This document shows, in pieces, positions 35,326 through 45,937 of a stretch of DNA of 64,000 nucleotides. The position numbers were made by a program, and so were the translations under genes. The notes below the pieces were generated by a model. The model worked only from the letters and a program-made list of their open reading frames with translations. It did no database searches and was not told the DNA's origin. Where the stretch lies: positions 434,001-498,000 of the forward strand of contig NW_004457735.1 in the NCBI RefSeq assembly GCF_000203815.1, given 5' to 3'. The first letter of the stretch is position 1, and every line of letters begins with the position of its first letter. The DNA comes from Cavenderia fasciculata (lineage: Eukaryota; Evosea; Eumycetozoa; Acytosteliales; Cavenderiaceae).

Positions 35326-36933
35326 TTAAAGTTTTGAATTATAAGATTGTTGATCTTGTTGTAATCTTGATTGTAATTCTTTGGAACAACGGAGACCACT
35401 TTCCAAAGCACCTTCCATGTATCCGATCCATTGGGTAGCTGTTTCAGTACCGGCAAAATGCATTCTACCGACTGGTTCGCGGAGTGACTTGCCGCAGGCG
35501 GTGAGGGTGCCGGGTTGGGCAAAGGCAAGATAGGCACCTCTGGCAAACTCGTCGGTCTTCCAGTCCTTTTCGAGGTAGTACTTTGGTTTGAGGGCACGTG
35601 GACCAAACCAACGGGCATAGCATTCGAGGACAGCTTGTTTACGGACCTCTGGTGTCTTTTCACTCCACTCGCGTGCGTCTTGACCGGCGATAAAGCCGAC
35701 GATGGCATTTGCCTTGTCGTCGTGCGACGAGTCGTCGTAGCAGATAAAGATGGGACCGTGCTCGGACAATGCTTCGGCCGAGAACCCGTCTCTACGCCAG
35801 AAAGGTTCGTCGTAGATGACAATGGTCTTGATAACCGATCCCATTGGCATACGTTGGGTGAGAGAATCACGCGAAGCTGGGAGAGCGGGTTTGTAGTCGA
35901 TACGACCGGCCAAAGCAGGTGGGATCGTGTTGGCAACAAACTTGGCGCGGAAACGTTGGCCACCCTCGATCAACACGGTCACACCGGCATTGTCTTGGTG
36001 GATGCCGACGACCTTGCAGTTGAGCAAAAAGTTGCCGACACGCTCTCTCACCAATCGCTCTGAAATCTGTTGCGAACCACCAATCAAACGATCTTGTTGG
36101 GCGCCACCACGGATATCGGCCAACACGCCATACCCACCGGCAGCCTTGATGAAAAGCAAGTACCACAAGAAACTAATCTCTGTTGGCTCACCTGCCAAAC
36201 ATACCTTACAGAACCAATTCAAAATCTTAACTGCATCCGATCCCTTTACATTATCTCTGATCCAATTTGCCAATGTAATATTATCCCTAGAAAAGAGATT
36301 GAAACAACAATTGTCAGTCTATCATATCTTCATATATATTTATAAATCAATATATGTCTTTACCATTCTTTAGCTCTTGGATGATCATATGGTTTGGAAG
36401 CATCCAATTCTTCGGCCATCTTGTCAATGATTGCAATGGTGGATTCGAGACCTTCCAAGTTATAGTCAGTGTTCAAGGTGGAGATGTTTCCCTTGTAGAG
36501 GGTATGCTTGTTGTTTAATTCGAGTATATGGTTTCCTTCGTCGTATTGAGGGAATGATTCGATACGTAATTCATTACACACCTTTTTGAGAATGTTATGA
36601 GTACCTCCCATCCATTGTCCACCCAAATCAAACCAATAATCTTCTACCTTTATCGATTCTGTACGTCCACCAAATCTCTACAAATATTACATAACAAACT
36701 GTATTAATATAAAACTGTTGTCTTTATCTATCTATCTATCCTGATCAATCATATTCCCCCGTCACATAGCGCTCTCTCTACATATGTGTCGTGAATGATG
36801 AATGAATAAAAGTACTACATACATCTCTAGCTTCAATCAATAATACATTAACACCCTTTGATTTCAAATCAGCAGCACATTGAGCTCCTGATAAACCTCC
36901 TCCGATAACAATAACATCATATTGTGTGGCCAT
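35326..36933 (-). CDS. Flavin-containing amine oxidase, MAO-like
   Basis: Three exons (36933-36823, 36677-36364, 36286-35326) encode 461 residues. The N-terminus carries the FAD-binding Rossmann motif (VIVIGGGLSGAQCAADL) and the second dinucleotide motif (LIEARD then RFGGR). The C-terminal FAD motif is MHFAGTETATQWIGYMEGAL. Family role: FAD-dependent oxidation of an amine to an imine with release of hydrogen peroxide. At the place where animal MAO-A and MAO-B carry the flavin-linked cysteine (GGCYT), this protein reads RGAYLAF, so the FAD is probably not covalently bound. There is no C-terminal membrane anchor, so it is likely soluble. Substrate unknown. The third exon is richer in G and C than its surroundings. 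Confidence 0.9.
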
Positions 36934-37324
36934 CTTTCTACTATTCTATCTCTCTATATATATTAATATTAACTGTACTCTACACTAAAAATTAATATAA
37001 AAATAGAAATAAATACAAATACAAATATAAATATAAATATTTATCTGTATATAACAATGACTACTATTAATAATGACACAAACGACAGTGCTGGTATAGA
37101 GTAGTGTGTAGTTATCAAAACCACACCAACAGAAAAATTAATGATAATTTATGGGTTGAGGGGAGCGAAGGGTGGTAATCAAGAAAAAGCGAGAGGCGAA
37201 CATGAAATTTCATAATATCTTTCAAAAAACCCAGGAAAGGTCGTTTTTGTCAGATCGATTCATCCGACCTACCATCAATTATTTCCAAGCTTCTCTATTT
37301 ATAGTACAGATAGAATAAATATTT
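36934..37324. other. Intergenic region
   Basis: Promoter side of the amine oxidase and 3' side of the first four-pass membrane gene. A reverse-strand ACCCATAA (37156-37149) matches the element reported upstream of Dictyostelium non-coding RNA genes, but no RNA is evident after it. Confidence 0.4.
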
Positions 37325-38362
37325 CTATTTAATTTTTTGTTTATAAGAACTATTTAAATTAAATTTGGTGACTATAAAGTATCTTGTTGAAATCAAAAAT
37401 TGAATTGCAAACATGTATGAATAGTAATATTGAAAACTATAGAAATCCCATTCAATTGATTGATACTATAATAAATGATGGATATATTAATATTAATTGA
37501 ATTAAATTCATCAAAAATAATTAATTATACATACCCCTGGATAATTATTTGATGACCCAGATAGAGTCTGACAAAAATGTTGGAATTGACCATTACGGTC
37601 ACTGCAAAGTAGTGATGATTGGAAATCATGTCTTAAAAATGGAATGAAAAGAGTTGACATGTATAAAATGATACCATAAAATATTAACACTGTATGTGAT
37701 ATCCAAGACCAACCAGCTTTGGTTGAATTAAAAGTATTATGATACTTTACATGATTAAATAAATCATAGAGTATTCCAACATGTCCTACTAGAATGAGAT
37801 AATATAATACTTGAAGAGTAGAGTAGAGTAGAGTATAATATTAATAAATAATTGAATAGTAGTATTTTTGGTTTAACATACCAGTGTATGGAATCTTTAA
37901 AACATTTAAATTAAAGGTTGGAATTGATATTGATTCAGAATTTGATATTAAATGATGACTGTAACGTTGTTGGTATTGTTCTTGATTGTCAATATAGTTA
38001 TTTGATAATCTTGATAATCCAAAATACAATGATTGACTATAGATTGGGAATTTATGAATGATGGACATTGGTACAGGTCTAATGATACGTATTTTTGATA
38101 ATGGTGGAGGTGGGGGGTCTTGATAATAGTGTCTAATCAATTCATTGTAATCTAGTGCCGGAGGAGTGATCGATGGAAATGTTGGTGTAAACGATACACT
38201 ACGATTGTTTAAAAGTAGATTCTGTTTGATGGTCTGCTTGATAGTTATACTCGGTTGATAATAATAAGGTACAACTACAAAATCAAATAGAATTTGAAAG
38301 AGTAGTATAGGTATTAAAACACATGTAGAGTAAAATCTAAAGGTGTGTTCATATTTCATCAT
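37325..38362 (-). CDS. Four-pass membrane protein, family copy A
   Basis: Three exons (38362-37882, 37788-37535, 37465-37325) join in phase to 291 residues. Layout: an N-terminal membrane segment (about 13-35), a non-membrane loop of about 125 residues with FTPTFPSITPPALDYNELIR, two closely spaced membrane segments, a short loop with two cysteines and FCQTLSGSSNNYPG, then YQSIEWDF and a last hydrophobic segment. The same architecture and motifs recur in the copies at 40.7-45 kb. I do not recognise a named family. A three-exon structure with identical intron phases shows that the copies arose by DNA-level duplication. Confidence 0.78.
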
Positions 38363-38551
38363 GGTTGTAGAAATATAAATAGATCTAAATAGAATGTTTG
38401 ATCATTATTAACATTAGAGAGGCAATCAACCCACATCAAATGGACTTTGGGGGGAATTTGATTTAAATTTATTTTTGATTGTTTTTTTTTTTTTGATTGA
38501 ATGAACAACCTTTTTTCATGAACCAATCATTAATTATTTATTTAACTTTAT

Positions 38552-40271
38552 TTATTTAAGTAATTTTGTACAAAAAACAATTAGAGCAACTATGATTATT
38601 AACAAGAATGCTCCAAGAATAATAGGTGCCAAGTAACCAGGAGGAAAGTAACTATCATCTGTTCTATCTTTCGATTCACTGATATCAGCAGTACTATTGT
38701 TTGTATCTGTTGAATAGTTGTGATTATTATCATAATCACTACTATCATCTTTTAAAGGTGGAATTAAAAGTAAAGATAATTGGTTGGTTGTAGTATTGTA
38801 AAGATGGAATAATTGAAGATTTGGTGAACTTGATTGACAGTTTAAAAGGAAGGTTTCAATATTACTCCATTTAAAATTTGTGTACATGGTTTGGTTTGAA
38901 AAGTAGAGATAGGGAAGACTGACATTGGAAGTGGTTGTATAACAATCAATGAATAATTGGATTCTAGAATGTTTCATAAAATCATTGGCAGTGATTCCGA
39001 ACAGATAAACTTCTGAATTGGATTGGTTGGTAAAAAGAATACGAATGGTAATATTTCGAATTTGAATAGAATCTTGTTTTAAAATGATTGTTGATGTTGA
39101 TTTTGATGATTCATTTATATTACCAATAATAGTGTCTGAAATGTTTACAGATTTTGAATCAGCCAATGTAAATGATCCCAACATTGTAGAATTTTGAATA
39201 ATTAAAGGTAATGATTGGAAATGATTATTATCCATACTATCACCAAAATTAATTATACTTGATAATATAGACATTATAGATCCATCAACTACTTTAAAAA
39301 TATTCCAACCATTTAATTCAATATATGAATTATTAAATACTATAGAATTCTTTCAAAATTGGAATCTATTAAATCAAGAAATATTAATATTTCTTTTTTA
39401 AAAAATAATGGAATTTTCTATTATACATACAAGAGTGATTTTATCGCTTTGGCTAGACCCAGAATATTTAAAATTAAATTCATTAAATATAATATTATTC
39501 AATTTAAAATGTGACGATTCATTCTTTTTTCGAAAACAAAAATATAGTATAAATATTATATTATTATATCTTTTTTCTTTGACACATACAGAAAATATTT
39601 CAAAATCATTACCATTTCCATTCATTATCAAAGAATCAATCATCAAGGTAGAATTGGACAAATTATATTTTGTTGATTGTATTTCGGTTGTTGGTGATTG
39701 ACTTGATGTTGAAATTGAACTTTTATAAATATTTCTAGAATTACATCTTGTAAAATCATTGGTTACACCAGAGTAAATGGTTTGACCTTTAGTTGTAAAA
39801 AAAGAATAGATTTTAGTACTAATACTATCTACTATTTATTTTTCATCATCATCATCTCATTCTTTGATCAAGATACATACTAAAAAGATATTCGTCTCTC
39901 TTTGAAAATGGTTCAATGGTAAGAGAAGAGTTTATTAAAACCCATTCTCTAGTTCCCAAAGGGAAACTTTTATACAACAATATTGAATTGCTATACCATT
40001 TATCACGATCTTCTAACAGAGCAGGTCCATTTACAATAAAAGGACTCAACTTGATTTGATTGTCAAACATTGCTATGATGTGATTGTCAACTGTGTTTGG
40101 ACCAGTAACATTTTGAATGTGTAATTCACATTTCTTTTCATCCAATTGGTACACATAACCAATATGGCCACCTTGATAATCTGTAGTCCAACTCATTGAC
40201 ATTGTCAACCATAAGAATTGTGATAAAAAGAAAATTGAATAAATAATAGATTTGTAGTTGTATATCTTCAT
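38552..40271 (-). CDS. Type I membrane glycoprotein
   Basis: Four exons (40271-39881, 39828-39590, 39523-39431, 39349-38552) join in phase to 506 residues. A signal peptide covers about residues 1-27 (YSIFFLSQFLWLTMSMS). The ectodomain is dense in N-glycosylation sites and short beta strands, with repeating patterns such as IIQNSTM, SVNISDTII and IRNITIRIL that suggest a beta-helix-like fold (inference). One membrane segment lies near the end (APIILGAFLLIIIVALIVF), leaving a cytoplasmic tail of only a few residues. Family not recognised. It sits between members of the four-pass membrane family on the same strand but shares no sequence with them. Confidence 0.72.
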
Positions 40272-40714
40272 CACTAAATATTGGTATGCTTATTATACAA
40301 AATAAAAAAAAAGATTTAATGATGAAAAGAGTAATCTGACACAAAGCTTTGTACATACCCCATTAGATTTTTTTTTTTTTAATATTGGGTATAACTACAA
40401 ACCCAACCCAACGCAACCAAGAAATAGGATTTTAATTTTATTTTTTATTATTATTATTTTTAAAATAAAATGTAGTGTTAATCAAAAACCAAAAGGCAAG
40501 GGATAAATAAAAAAGTTAAAAGTAATTAGGTTTGGTTTTGGTGTGGTTTCTGATCAGAACGTATTTATTTCTAAATTATAAATTTAGTTTTTAGATTTAA
40601 ATTTAAAATAAAAAGAACTATGGTTGGAGTTTAGGTTAAAATAGGGAAATCCCATTATGTATCTAGATAAATAAATAAATAAATTGTCTACAGATATATG
40701 CGAAATAAAAGGAT
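40272..40714. other. Intergenic region upstream of glycoprotein gene
   Basis: A/T-rich DNA with no supported gene. It probably holds the glycoprotein promoter. Confidence 0.45.
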
Positions 40715-41528
40715 TTAAAACTTTGGAAAATCCCATTCTACAGAATGATACTAGATTAATCAACAAACATTGATAGAGGTTATATTAATATTCTAATTTA
40801 ATATTAATAATAATAATAATGATGATGATGATAATGATTATAACACCTTGAACATCTTTGAAAATCTAAAAAAAATTGAAAAAAATCTAAATCCTTTTTT
40901 GGGACATGAATGAGGATCCTATTTTGATTGCTTGCGAATATATAAATAAATTCATTTTAATTTTTCAAATAATCCAAAGATTGAATTAAATATAGAACTA
41001 AATCTTTTAAACTTTTTTTTATCATCTCTTTTTGAGCTATCTTCATTTCCACATGATTATTGTTTTTTGTTTGTGATGCCAATTTTCTTTGGTAGAATTA
41101 CTTTATTATTTCGATTCCAGTGACCCTCAATTTAATTACGATATTTCTGTTCATATTTTTCTTTGTTTAGTATAATGATGGACCTGCTGTCTCAAAGAAA
41201 AAGAATAATTTTTGAGTGTATAAGGGGTCATTGTGAATTGGTTCAATAGGTGTTGATTGATTGATATTATTAAAGGTGTGGTGGGTCTTGGAAATAGTTT
41301 AGAATGAGGTCATCGTAATGTTGATGGAATCTTCTCTACTGGAAATAAAGTTGTAAACTTTACTGTTTGATTGTTAACTTGTAAGTTTTGTGATATCGTT
41401 TGTTGAATCACAATAGTTGGATCGTACAATGGTGCGCTACATAAAACAAGAATGATTTGAAAGAATATTAATGGACAAAGAATTTATCCAGAGGGTATTC
41501 TAAATGTTTCAATTTTATCATTATTCAT
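40715..41528 (-). pseudogene. Decayed four-pass membrane gene, copy C
   Basis: The first exon is recognisable from its ATG at 41528 to about 41140 by similarity to copy E, including the QQTISQNLQVNNQTVKF-like block, but it carries several small indels and stops. The second exon is absent. A third-exon relic at 40750-40715 keeps an acceptor TAG and codes YHSVEWDFPKF before a stop. The protein cannot be made as a full family member. Confidence 0.72.
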
Positions 41529-41794
41529 CTTTAAATAAATAAAAAAGAGAGAGAGAGAAAGAGATAAAAGGATACAGTGAGGAGAGAGTTAGATAAAAAT
41601 GAATAGTTAATAAAAACAACCAAATAGTTGTCTTCTTCTTCTGAATCAGACTCTTAATCTAAAAAAGTAATTTAAATTAAATGAAAGAGGGAGGAAGGTT
41701 GTTTTATACAATATTAATCTTGTTGCTATAATAGTCCTTGAATTTATTATTGTAAACTTAATTTGATAAATAAATAAATACATATTTTGGTTTA

Positions 41795-42548
41795 AAACAT
41801 TGGAAATCCGCCTGGATAATCATTTGTTGAACCAGATAGAGTTTGACAAAAATTATAATATTCTCCATCACGGTAGCACAATGGTGACTCTTCAAAATCA
41901 TGTCTGAGAAAAGTAAAATTTATCGTTATCCCTTTCAGATAATTCTAAACAAGATGTAAGCATAGCAATCGCATTGACCAATATTGCACTAAAATATAAT
42001 ACTATCGTAATAATAATAGGTTAATATATATTTATATATATATATATATATATGTATTGGTGGTGGGGGTAGTTGTTTACTATTTAAATATACAAACCTG
42101 TAGTTGCCAACTTTAAACTATTAAATGATAGGTTTGGTTTGACAGATTCAGAAGTTTCAACCAATTTTGAATTATATTTTTGTTCATACTTTTCCTCGTT
42201 TAACAAGTACGATGAGCTTACAGTTTCCATTACAAAGTATAATTTTTGAGTGTAAATTGGATCTTTGTGAACATATTCAATTGGCTCTGGTAGATCGATA
42301 CTATAGTTTGCGGATCCAAGTAATAGTTTCGAATGAGATCATTGTAATCTATTGTTGATGGAATCTTCTCTACTGAAAATACAGGTGTAAAGTGTATAGT
42401 TTGATTGTTGACTTGAAGGTTTTGTGAAATCTTTTGTTGAATTACAATTGTTGGATCGTACAAACATAGCAAGAAAGAATTGAATGATTAATAATGGAAA
42501 AAGAATTAATCCAGAGACTACTCTAAATTGTTCAATTCTATCATTCAT
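41795..42548 (-). pseudogene. Decayed four-pass membrane gene, copy D
   Basis: The first exon (42548 to about 42110) closely matches copy E but breaks frame, including near the end of the first membrane segment and at the AAGTAATAG stretch around 42320. The second exon survives only as its 3' part (about 41979-41810, FCQTLSGSTNDYPG). This is fused directly to GGATTTCCAATG from the third exon, so the last intron and the start of exon three have been deleted. The membrane segments two and three are lost. Confidence 0.75.
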
Positions 42549-42792
42549 CTTTAAATATAATATATATATATAAATATAAAAGAGATAAAAGGGGAAGGAT
42601 TAATAAAAGTGAAATGAGTAGCTTCAAAAACAACAAAATAATAGTTGTCTTCATCTTCATCTTACATTAAATTAAATTAATTTTAAAATATATGTCTTTG
42701 CGAAAAAAGGGGAAGAGTCTAAAAAAAGGTTGTTTGTACGATTAATCGGCTGTCTCTAATAATCTTGATTTATTTACATACAAGATAAATAT

Positions 42793-43902
42793 TTATATCA
42801 AAGTGACTAGACTGCTTTCATCATTGGCAATCTTTAATTTCTTGTTGTTGTTGGTAGACGATCTTCTTTTTTTTCTGTTGTTTATACATAACCATATTTG
42901 AATGACATATAATCTAATCATGCAAATTGATTGAACCAAGAATATAATATAATAGTATGATCTAAACCTTCGAAAATCCCATTCTACTAAATGATACTAA
43001 AGAAGAAGAACAAGTTAAATTAATAATTTAATTTAAAAATGATGATGATTGATTATATTTGGACATACACCTGGATAATCATTTGTTGAACCAGATAGAG
43101 TTTGACAAAAATTATAATATTCTCCATCATGGTAACATAGTGATGACTCTTTAAAATCAATTCTTAGGTAGTCAATAAATAGAAATGTAATCCAATAAAT
43201 AATGAAATAAAATGTGATTCCAAAAAACATTGCAATCGATGTTAGCACAAAAAACCCATTTTCATCAATCCTTTTAGTTGATAATTCAAAACAACATGTA
43301 AACAAAGCAATACCATTTACTAATAATGCCAAATAATGTGATACTATTAAAAAAATGAAAAATAATAATAATTGGTAAATAAATAAATAAATAATAATAT
43401 TTATAATTTGTTTTCTTTTTAGATTTTAAAGTACAAACCTACCTGTAGTTACTACTCTTATACTATTAAATGATAGATTTGGTAATATATATTCAGAGGT
43501 TTCAACCAATTTTGAATTATATTTTTGTTCATACTTTTCTTTGTTTAATAAATACGTTGAACCCAAATACTCCATTCCAAAGTATAATTGTTGAGTGTAT
43601 AATGGATCTATATGAGCATATTCAATAGGTTGTGGTAAATCGATATTATTAAAGTGTGGTGGGTCTTGATAATAATTTCGAATAAGGTCATCATAATCTA
43701 TTGTTGGTTCAATCATCTCTACTGGAAATAAAGGTGTAAACTTTACTGTTTGATTGTTAACTTGTAAGTTTTGTGATATCTTTTGTTGAATAATAATAGT
43801 TGGATCAAACAATGGTGCAAATCCACCAAGCAAGATTTGAAAAACCAATAATGGAACTAGAATCAATCCAGACATTAATCTAAATGCTTCAATATTTTCC
43901 AT
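42793..43902 (-). CDS. Four-pass membrane protein, family copy E
   Basis: Three exons (43902-43443, 43343-43069, 42996-42793) join in phase to 312 residues. It is the best preserved member together with copy A. Segment one is GLILVPLLVFQILLGG. The large loop has FTPLFPVEMIEPTIDYDDLI and FNSIRVVTTG. Segments two and three are HYLALLVNGIALFTCCFEL and SIAMFFGITFYFIIYWITFL. The cysteine loop ends FCQTLSGSTNDYPG. The last part is YHLVEWDF followed by a hydrophobic stretch and a basic tail. Function unknown; the membrane topology is inferred from hydrophobicity. Confidence 0.78.
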
Positions 43903-44691
43903 TGATCTAATGATTTTTAAAATATATATATATATATATATCTATATATAAACAGAGAAAGAGAGAGATGATGATTAGAAAATATGAATATTTGTTTGTA
44001 GTTTTTCATATCAATACATTAACCCTTGAGTGCTGGCTGATCAGTCCTTGGCAGACTACCAAAACCAAAAATGCCGTGGGGGTGCTGAAAATTAACTTTC
44101 ATTCATTTTGGGAGAGTGTTGATGGCAACAAAGAAAAAGGTAGTGGGTGGATAATGTGAGTAGAGAGAAAGGAGAAGATGGGAAGGGTTGTTGTTAGATT
44201 ATACGATTGGCTGATTATTTCTCTCCCTTGCTTGAGATCTTGTTGTAGATTGTGATGATGATGATGATGATGGTTTACTTTGCAGTAAAATCATGATTAC
44301 TATTGCCCCCAAACAGAGAATAAAACTTGTAAATAGACCAATTTAATATAAAAGCTTTTGGAAATCCTTCAAAATGTCATTCTACTTTTTGTATACTAAA
44401 TAAATAAATAAATTAATTAAATAATTAAAATAGATAATATTTCCAATTCTATTTATATTTATTTACATACACCTGGATTATATACTTTAGTATGAAAGAG
44501 ATAGAAGTCTGAAAGCGAATCAATAAAGTGTGATGATAGATAGATAGATAGCTACAGTATGCTTTGAGACATATATGAAAATATTGGACCAAAATGCTTG
44601 GTTGATTCTACGCGTATCTTTTCTTCATCGTGTCCAAAAAAAATCATTTCTTTCAAATATTATTAATCTATTATATATTTAAATAAATATA

Positions 44692-44722
<31 letters not shown>

Positions 44723-45098
44723 AAGAAAGAAAGAAAGATTGTTAGAAAGGATTACTATAGTTTAGTTGTTTTTACATACGTAATGGTAGTTTGATGGTTG
44801 AACGAGTGAGTTGGTGCGCCTTGGTGTGGAGACTACTGACTCTAATCAGTTCATTGTGATCAAATGTCTTTGTGATCGATGGGAATGTAGGTGTAAACAT
44901 CGAATAGTATTCGATCCATGGATTGTATTCAGGTGACACTATAACCAACCAACCAACCAACCAACCAAATGTATTGTTATCAATACCGTATCATCATCAT
45001 CATCATCGAAATGTAATATCTAAATTTTTAACACTAGCACAATTCCTCATATCTCTATCTATATCTATAAATATAAAGAAAGTATCAAGTATAAAGTA
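43903..45098. other. Intergenic region containing a family relic
   Basis: Contains GA-rich simple sequence (43950-43970, 44695-44740), relic copy F, and CCAA repeats near 44945. No whole gene seen. The short frame at 43968-44159 has no support. Confidence 0.5.
44370..44960 (-). pseudogene. Relic of four-pass membrane gene, copy F
   Basis: A segment near 44910-44790 encodes FTPTFPSITKTFDHNELIR, matching the loop motif of copy A (FTPTFPSITPPALDYNELIR). A short CCTGGATTATA stretch near 44475 recalls the exon two end, and the AATGTCATTCTAC stretch near 44380 the exon three start. Membrane segments are missing. This is the most decayed member of the array. Confidence 0.55.
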
Positions 45099-45150
45099 CA
45101 AGGTCGGCTGGATCATCTCCTAACAAACGACCAAGCAAAGACCGACCTTG
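45099..45150 (+). other. Hairpin-closed 52-base element
   Basis: CAAGGTCGG at 45099-45107 pairs perfectly with CCGACCTTG at 45142-45150 around a 34-base loop. It sits about 790 bases upstream of the eEF2 ATG. Size and end-to-end stem resemble dictyostelid class I non-coding RNAs, but the conserved class I motif and the upstream element are not evident, so identity is open. Confidence 0.35.
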
Positions 45151-45834
45151 AAAAACAAATCAGAACTTCCATGTTGTACTTGCTCACTAGAGTTGTTGAC
45201 TTTGACTAGTGAAGTTCTCTGGTTGTTTAGTTCTTTGAAAGTCTATCCTCCGTCTCCGTCGTATCTTATCTTTTTAAACATTTTAAGAGTGTGATTCTCA
45301 CATCGTTCCAGATCAGCTGAAAGTAAGGAAATTTGGAGGTCAAGGTAAAAAATTTTGGTTAAGAGTATTCCTTTTTTTTTCGCTATTTTGATATTAATAT
45401 TAATTTCAAACAATGCACTTGGTGCCTATATAAACAGTCATTTGCATTATTTTAGTTTCATGATTTAATCATACAAACAAATTTCAACAAGTATGTAATA
45501 ATAATAATAATAATAATAATATGAATAATAATAATAATAATATGAATGGTTAAATTGACTGTATCCTTTCTCTCTCTCTTTTTTTTTTGTTTCTAGCCTT
45601 TTAGTAAACTTTAATATTTAAAACTAGTTTGATTCTTTCGTGGTTTTAAAACTTGGAAAAGAAAAAAAGTAAATGTAGAGATAGTCTTCTATCTCGTAGC
45701 CACAACTTATCAATCCCTATCAATTAACATTTGTAACAAAAATTTACAAACTTAACAAACAATCCTTATAATCACTTTTAAATCAAATCAAAATCAAAAT
45801 CAAAAACAAAACAACTTTTAAATCAATTCAAATT

Positions 45835-45920
45835 GTAAGTAAAATCATATTGAATCAAATGGAATGGAATATTGATTATTAATTTTGTTTGTTTGTTTTT
45901 CTCTACTTTTTTTTTTTTAG
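45835..45920 (+). other. Intron in the eEF2 5' leader
   Basis: A GTAAGT donor after TCAAATT and an acceptor ending T10AG lie just before the coding exon, which starts its leader with AACTCTTCTCTC. The decayed copy on the other strand keeps both splice sites in the same places, which supports the intron and shows DNA-level duplication. Confidence 0.75.
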
Positions 45921-45937
45921 AACTCTTCTCTCAAAAA

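Noticed and set aside
35515-36063. Forward open frame opposite the amine oxidase
   Set aside because: Shadow of a G/C-richer coding exon; the reverse strand encodes clear amine oxidase motifs.
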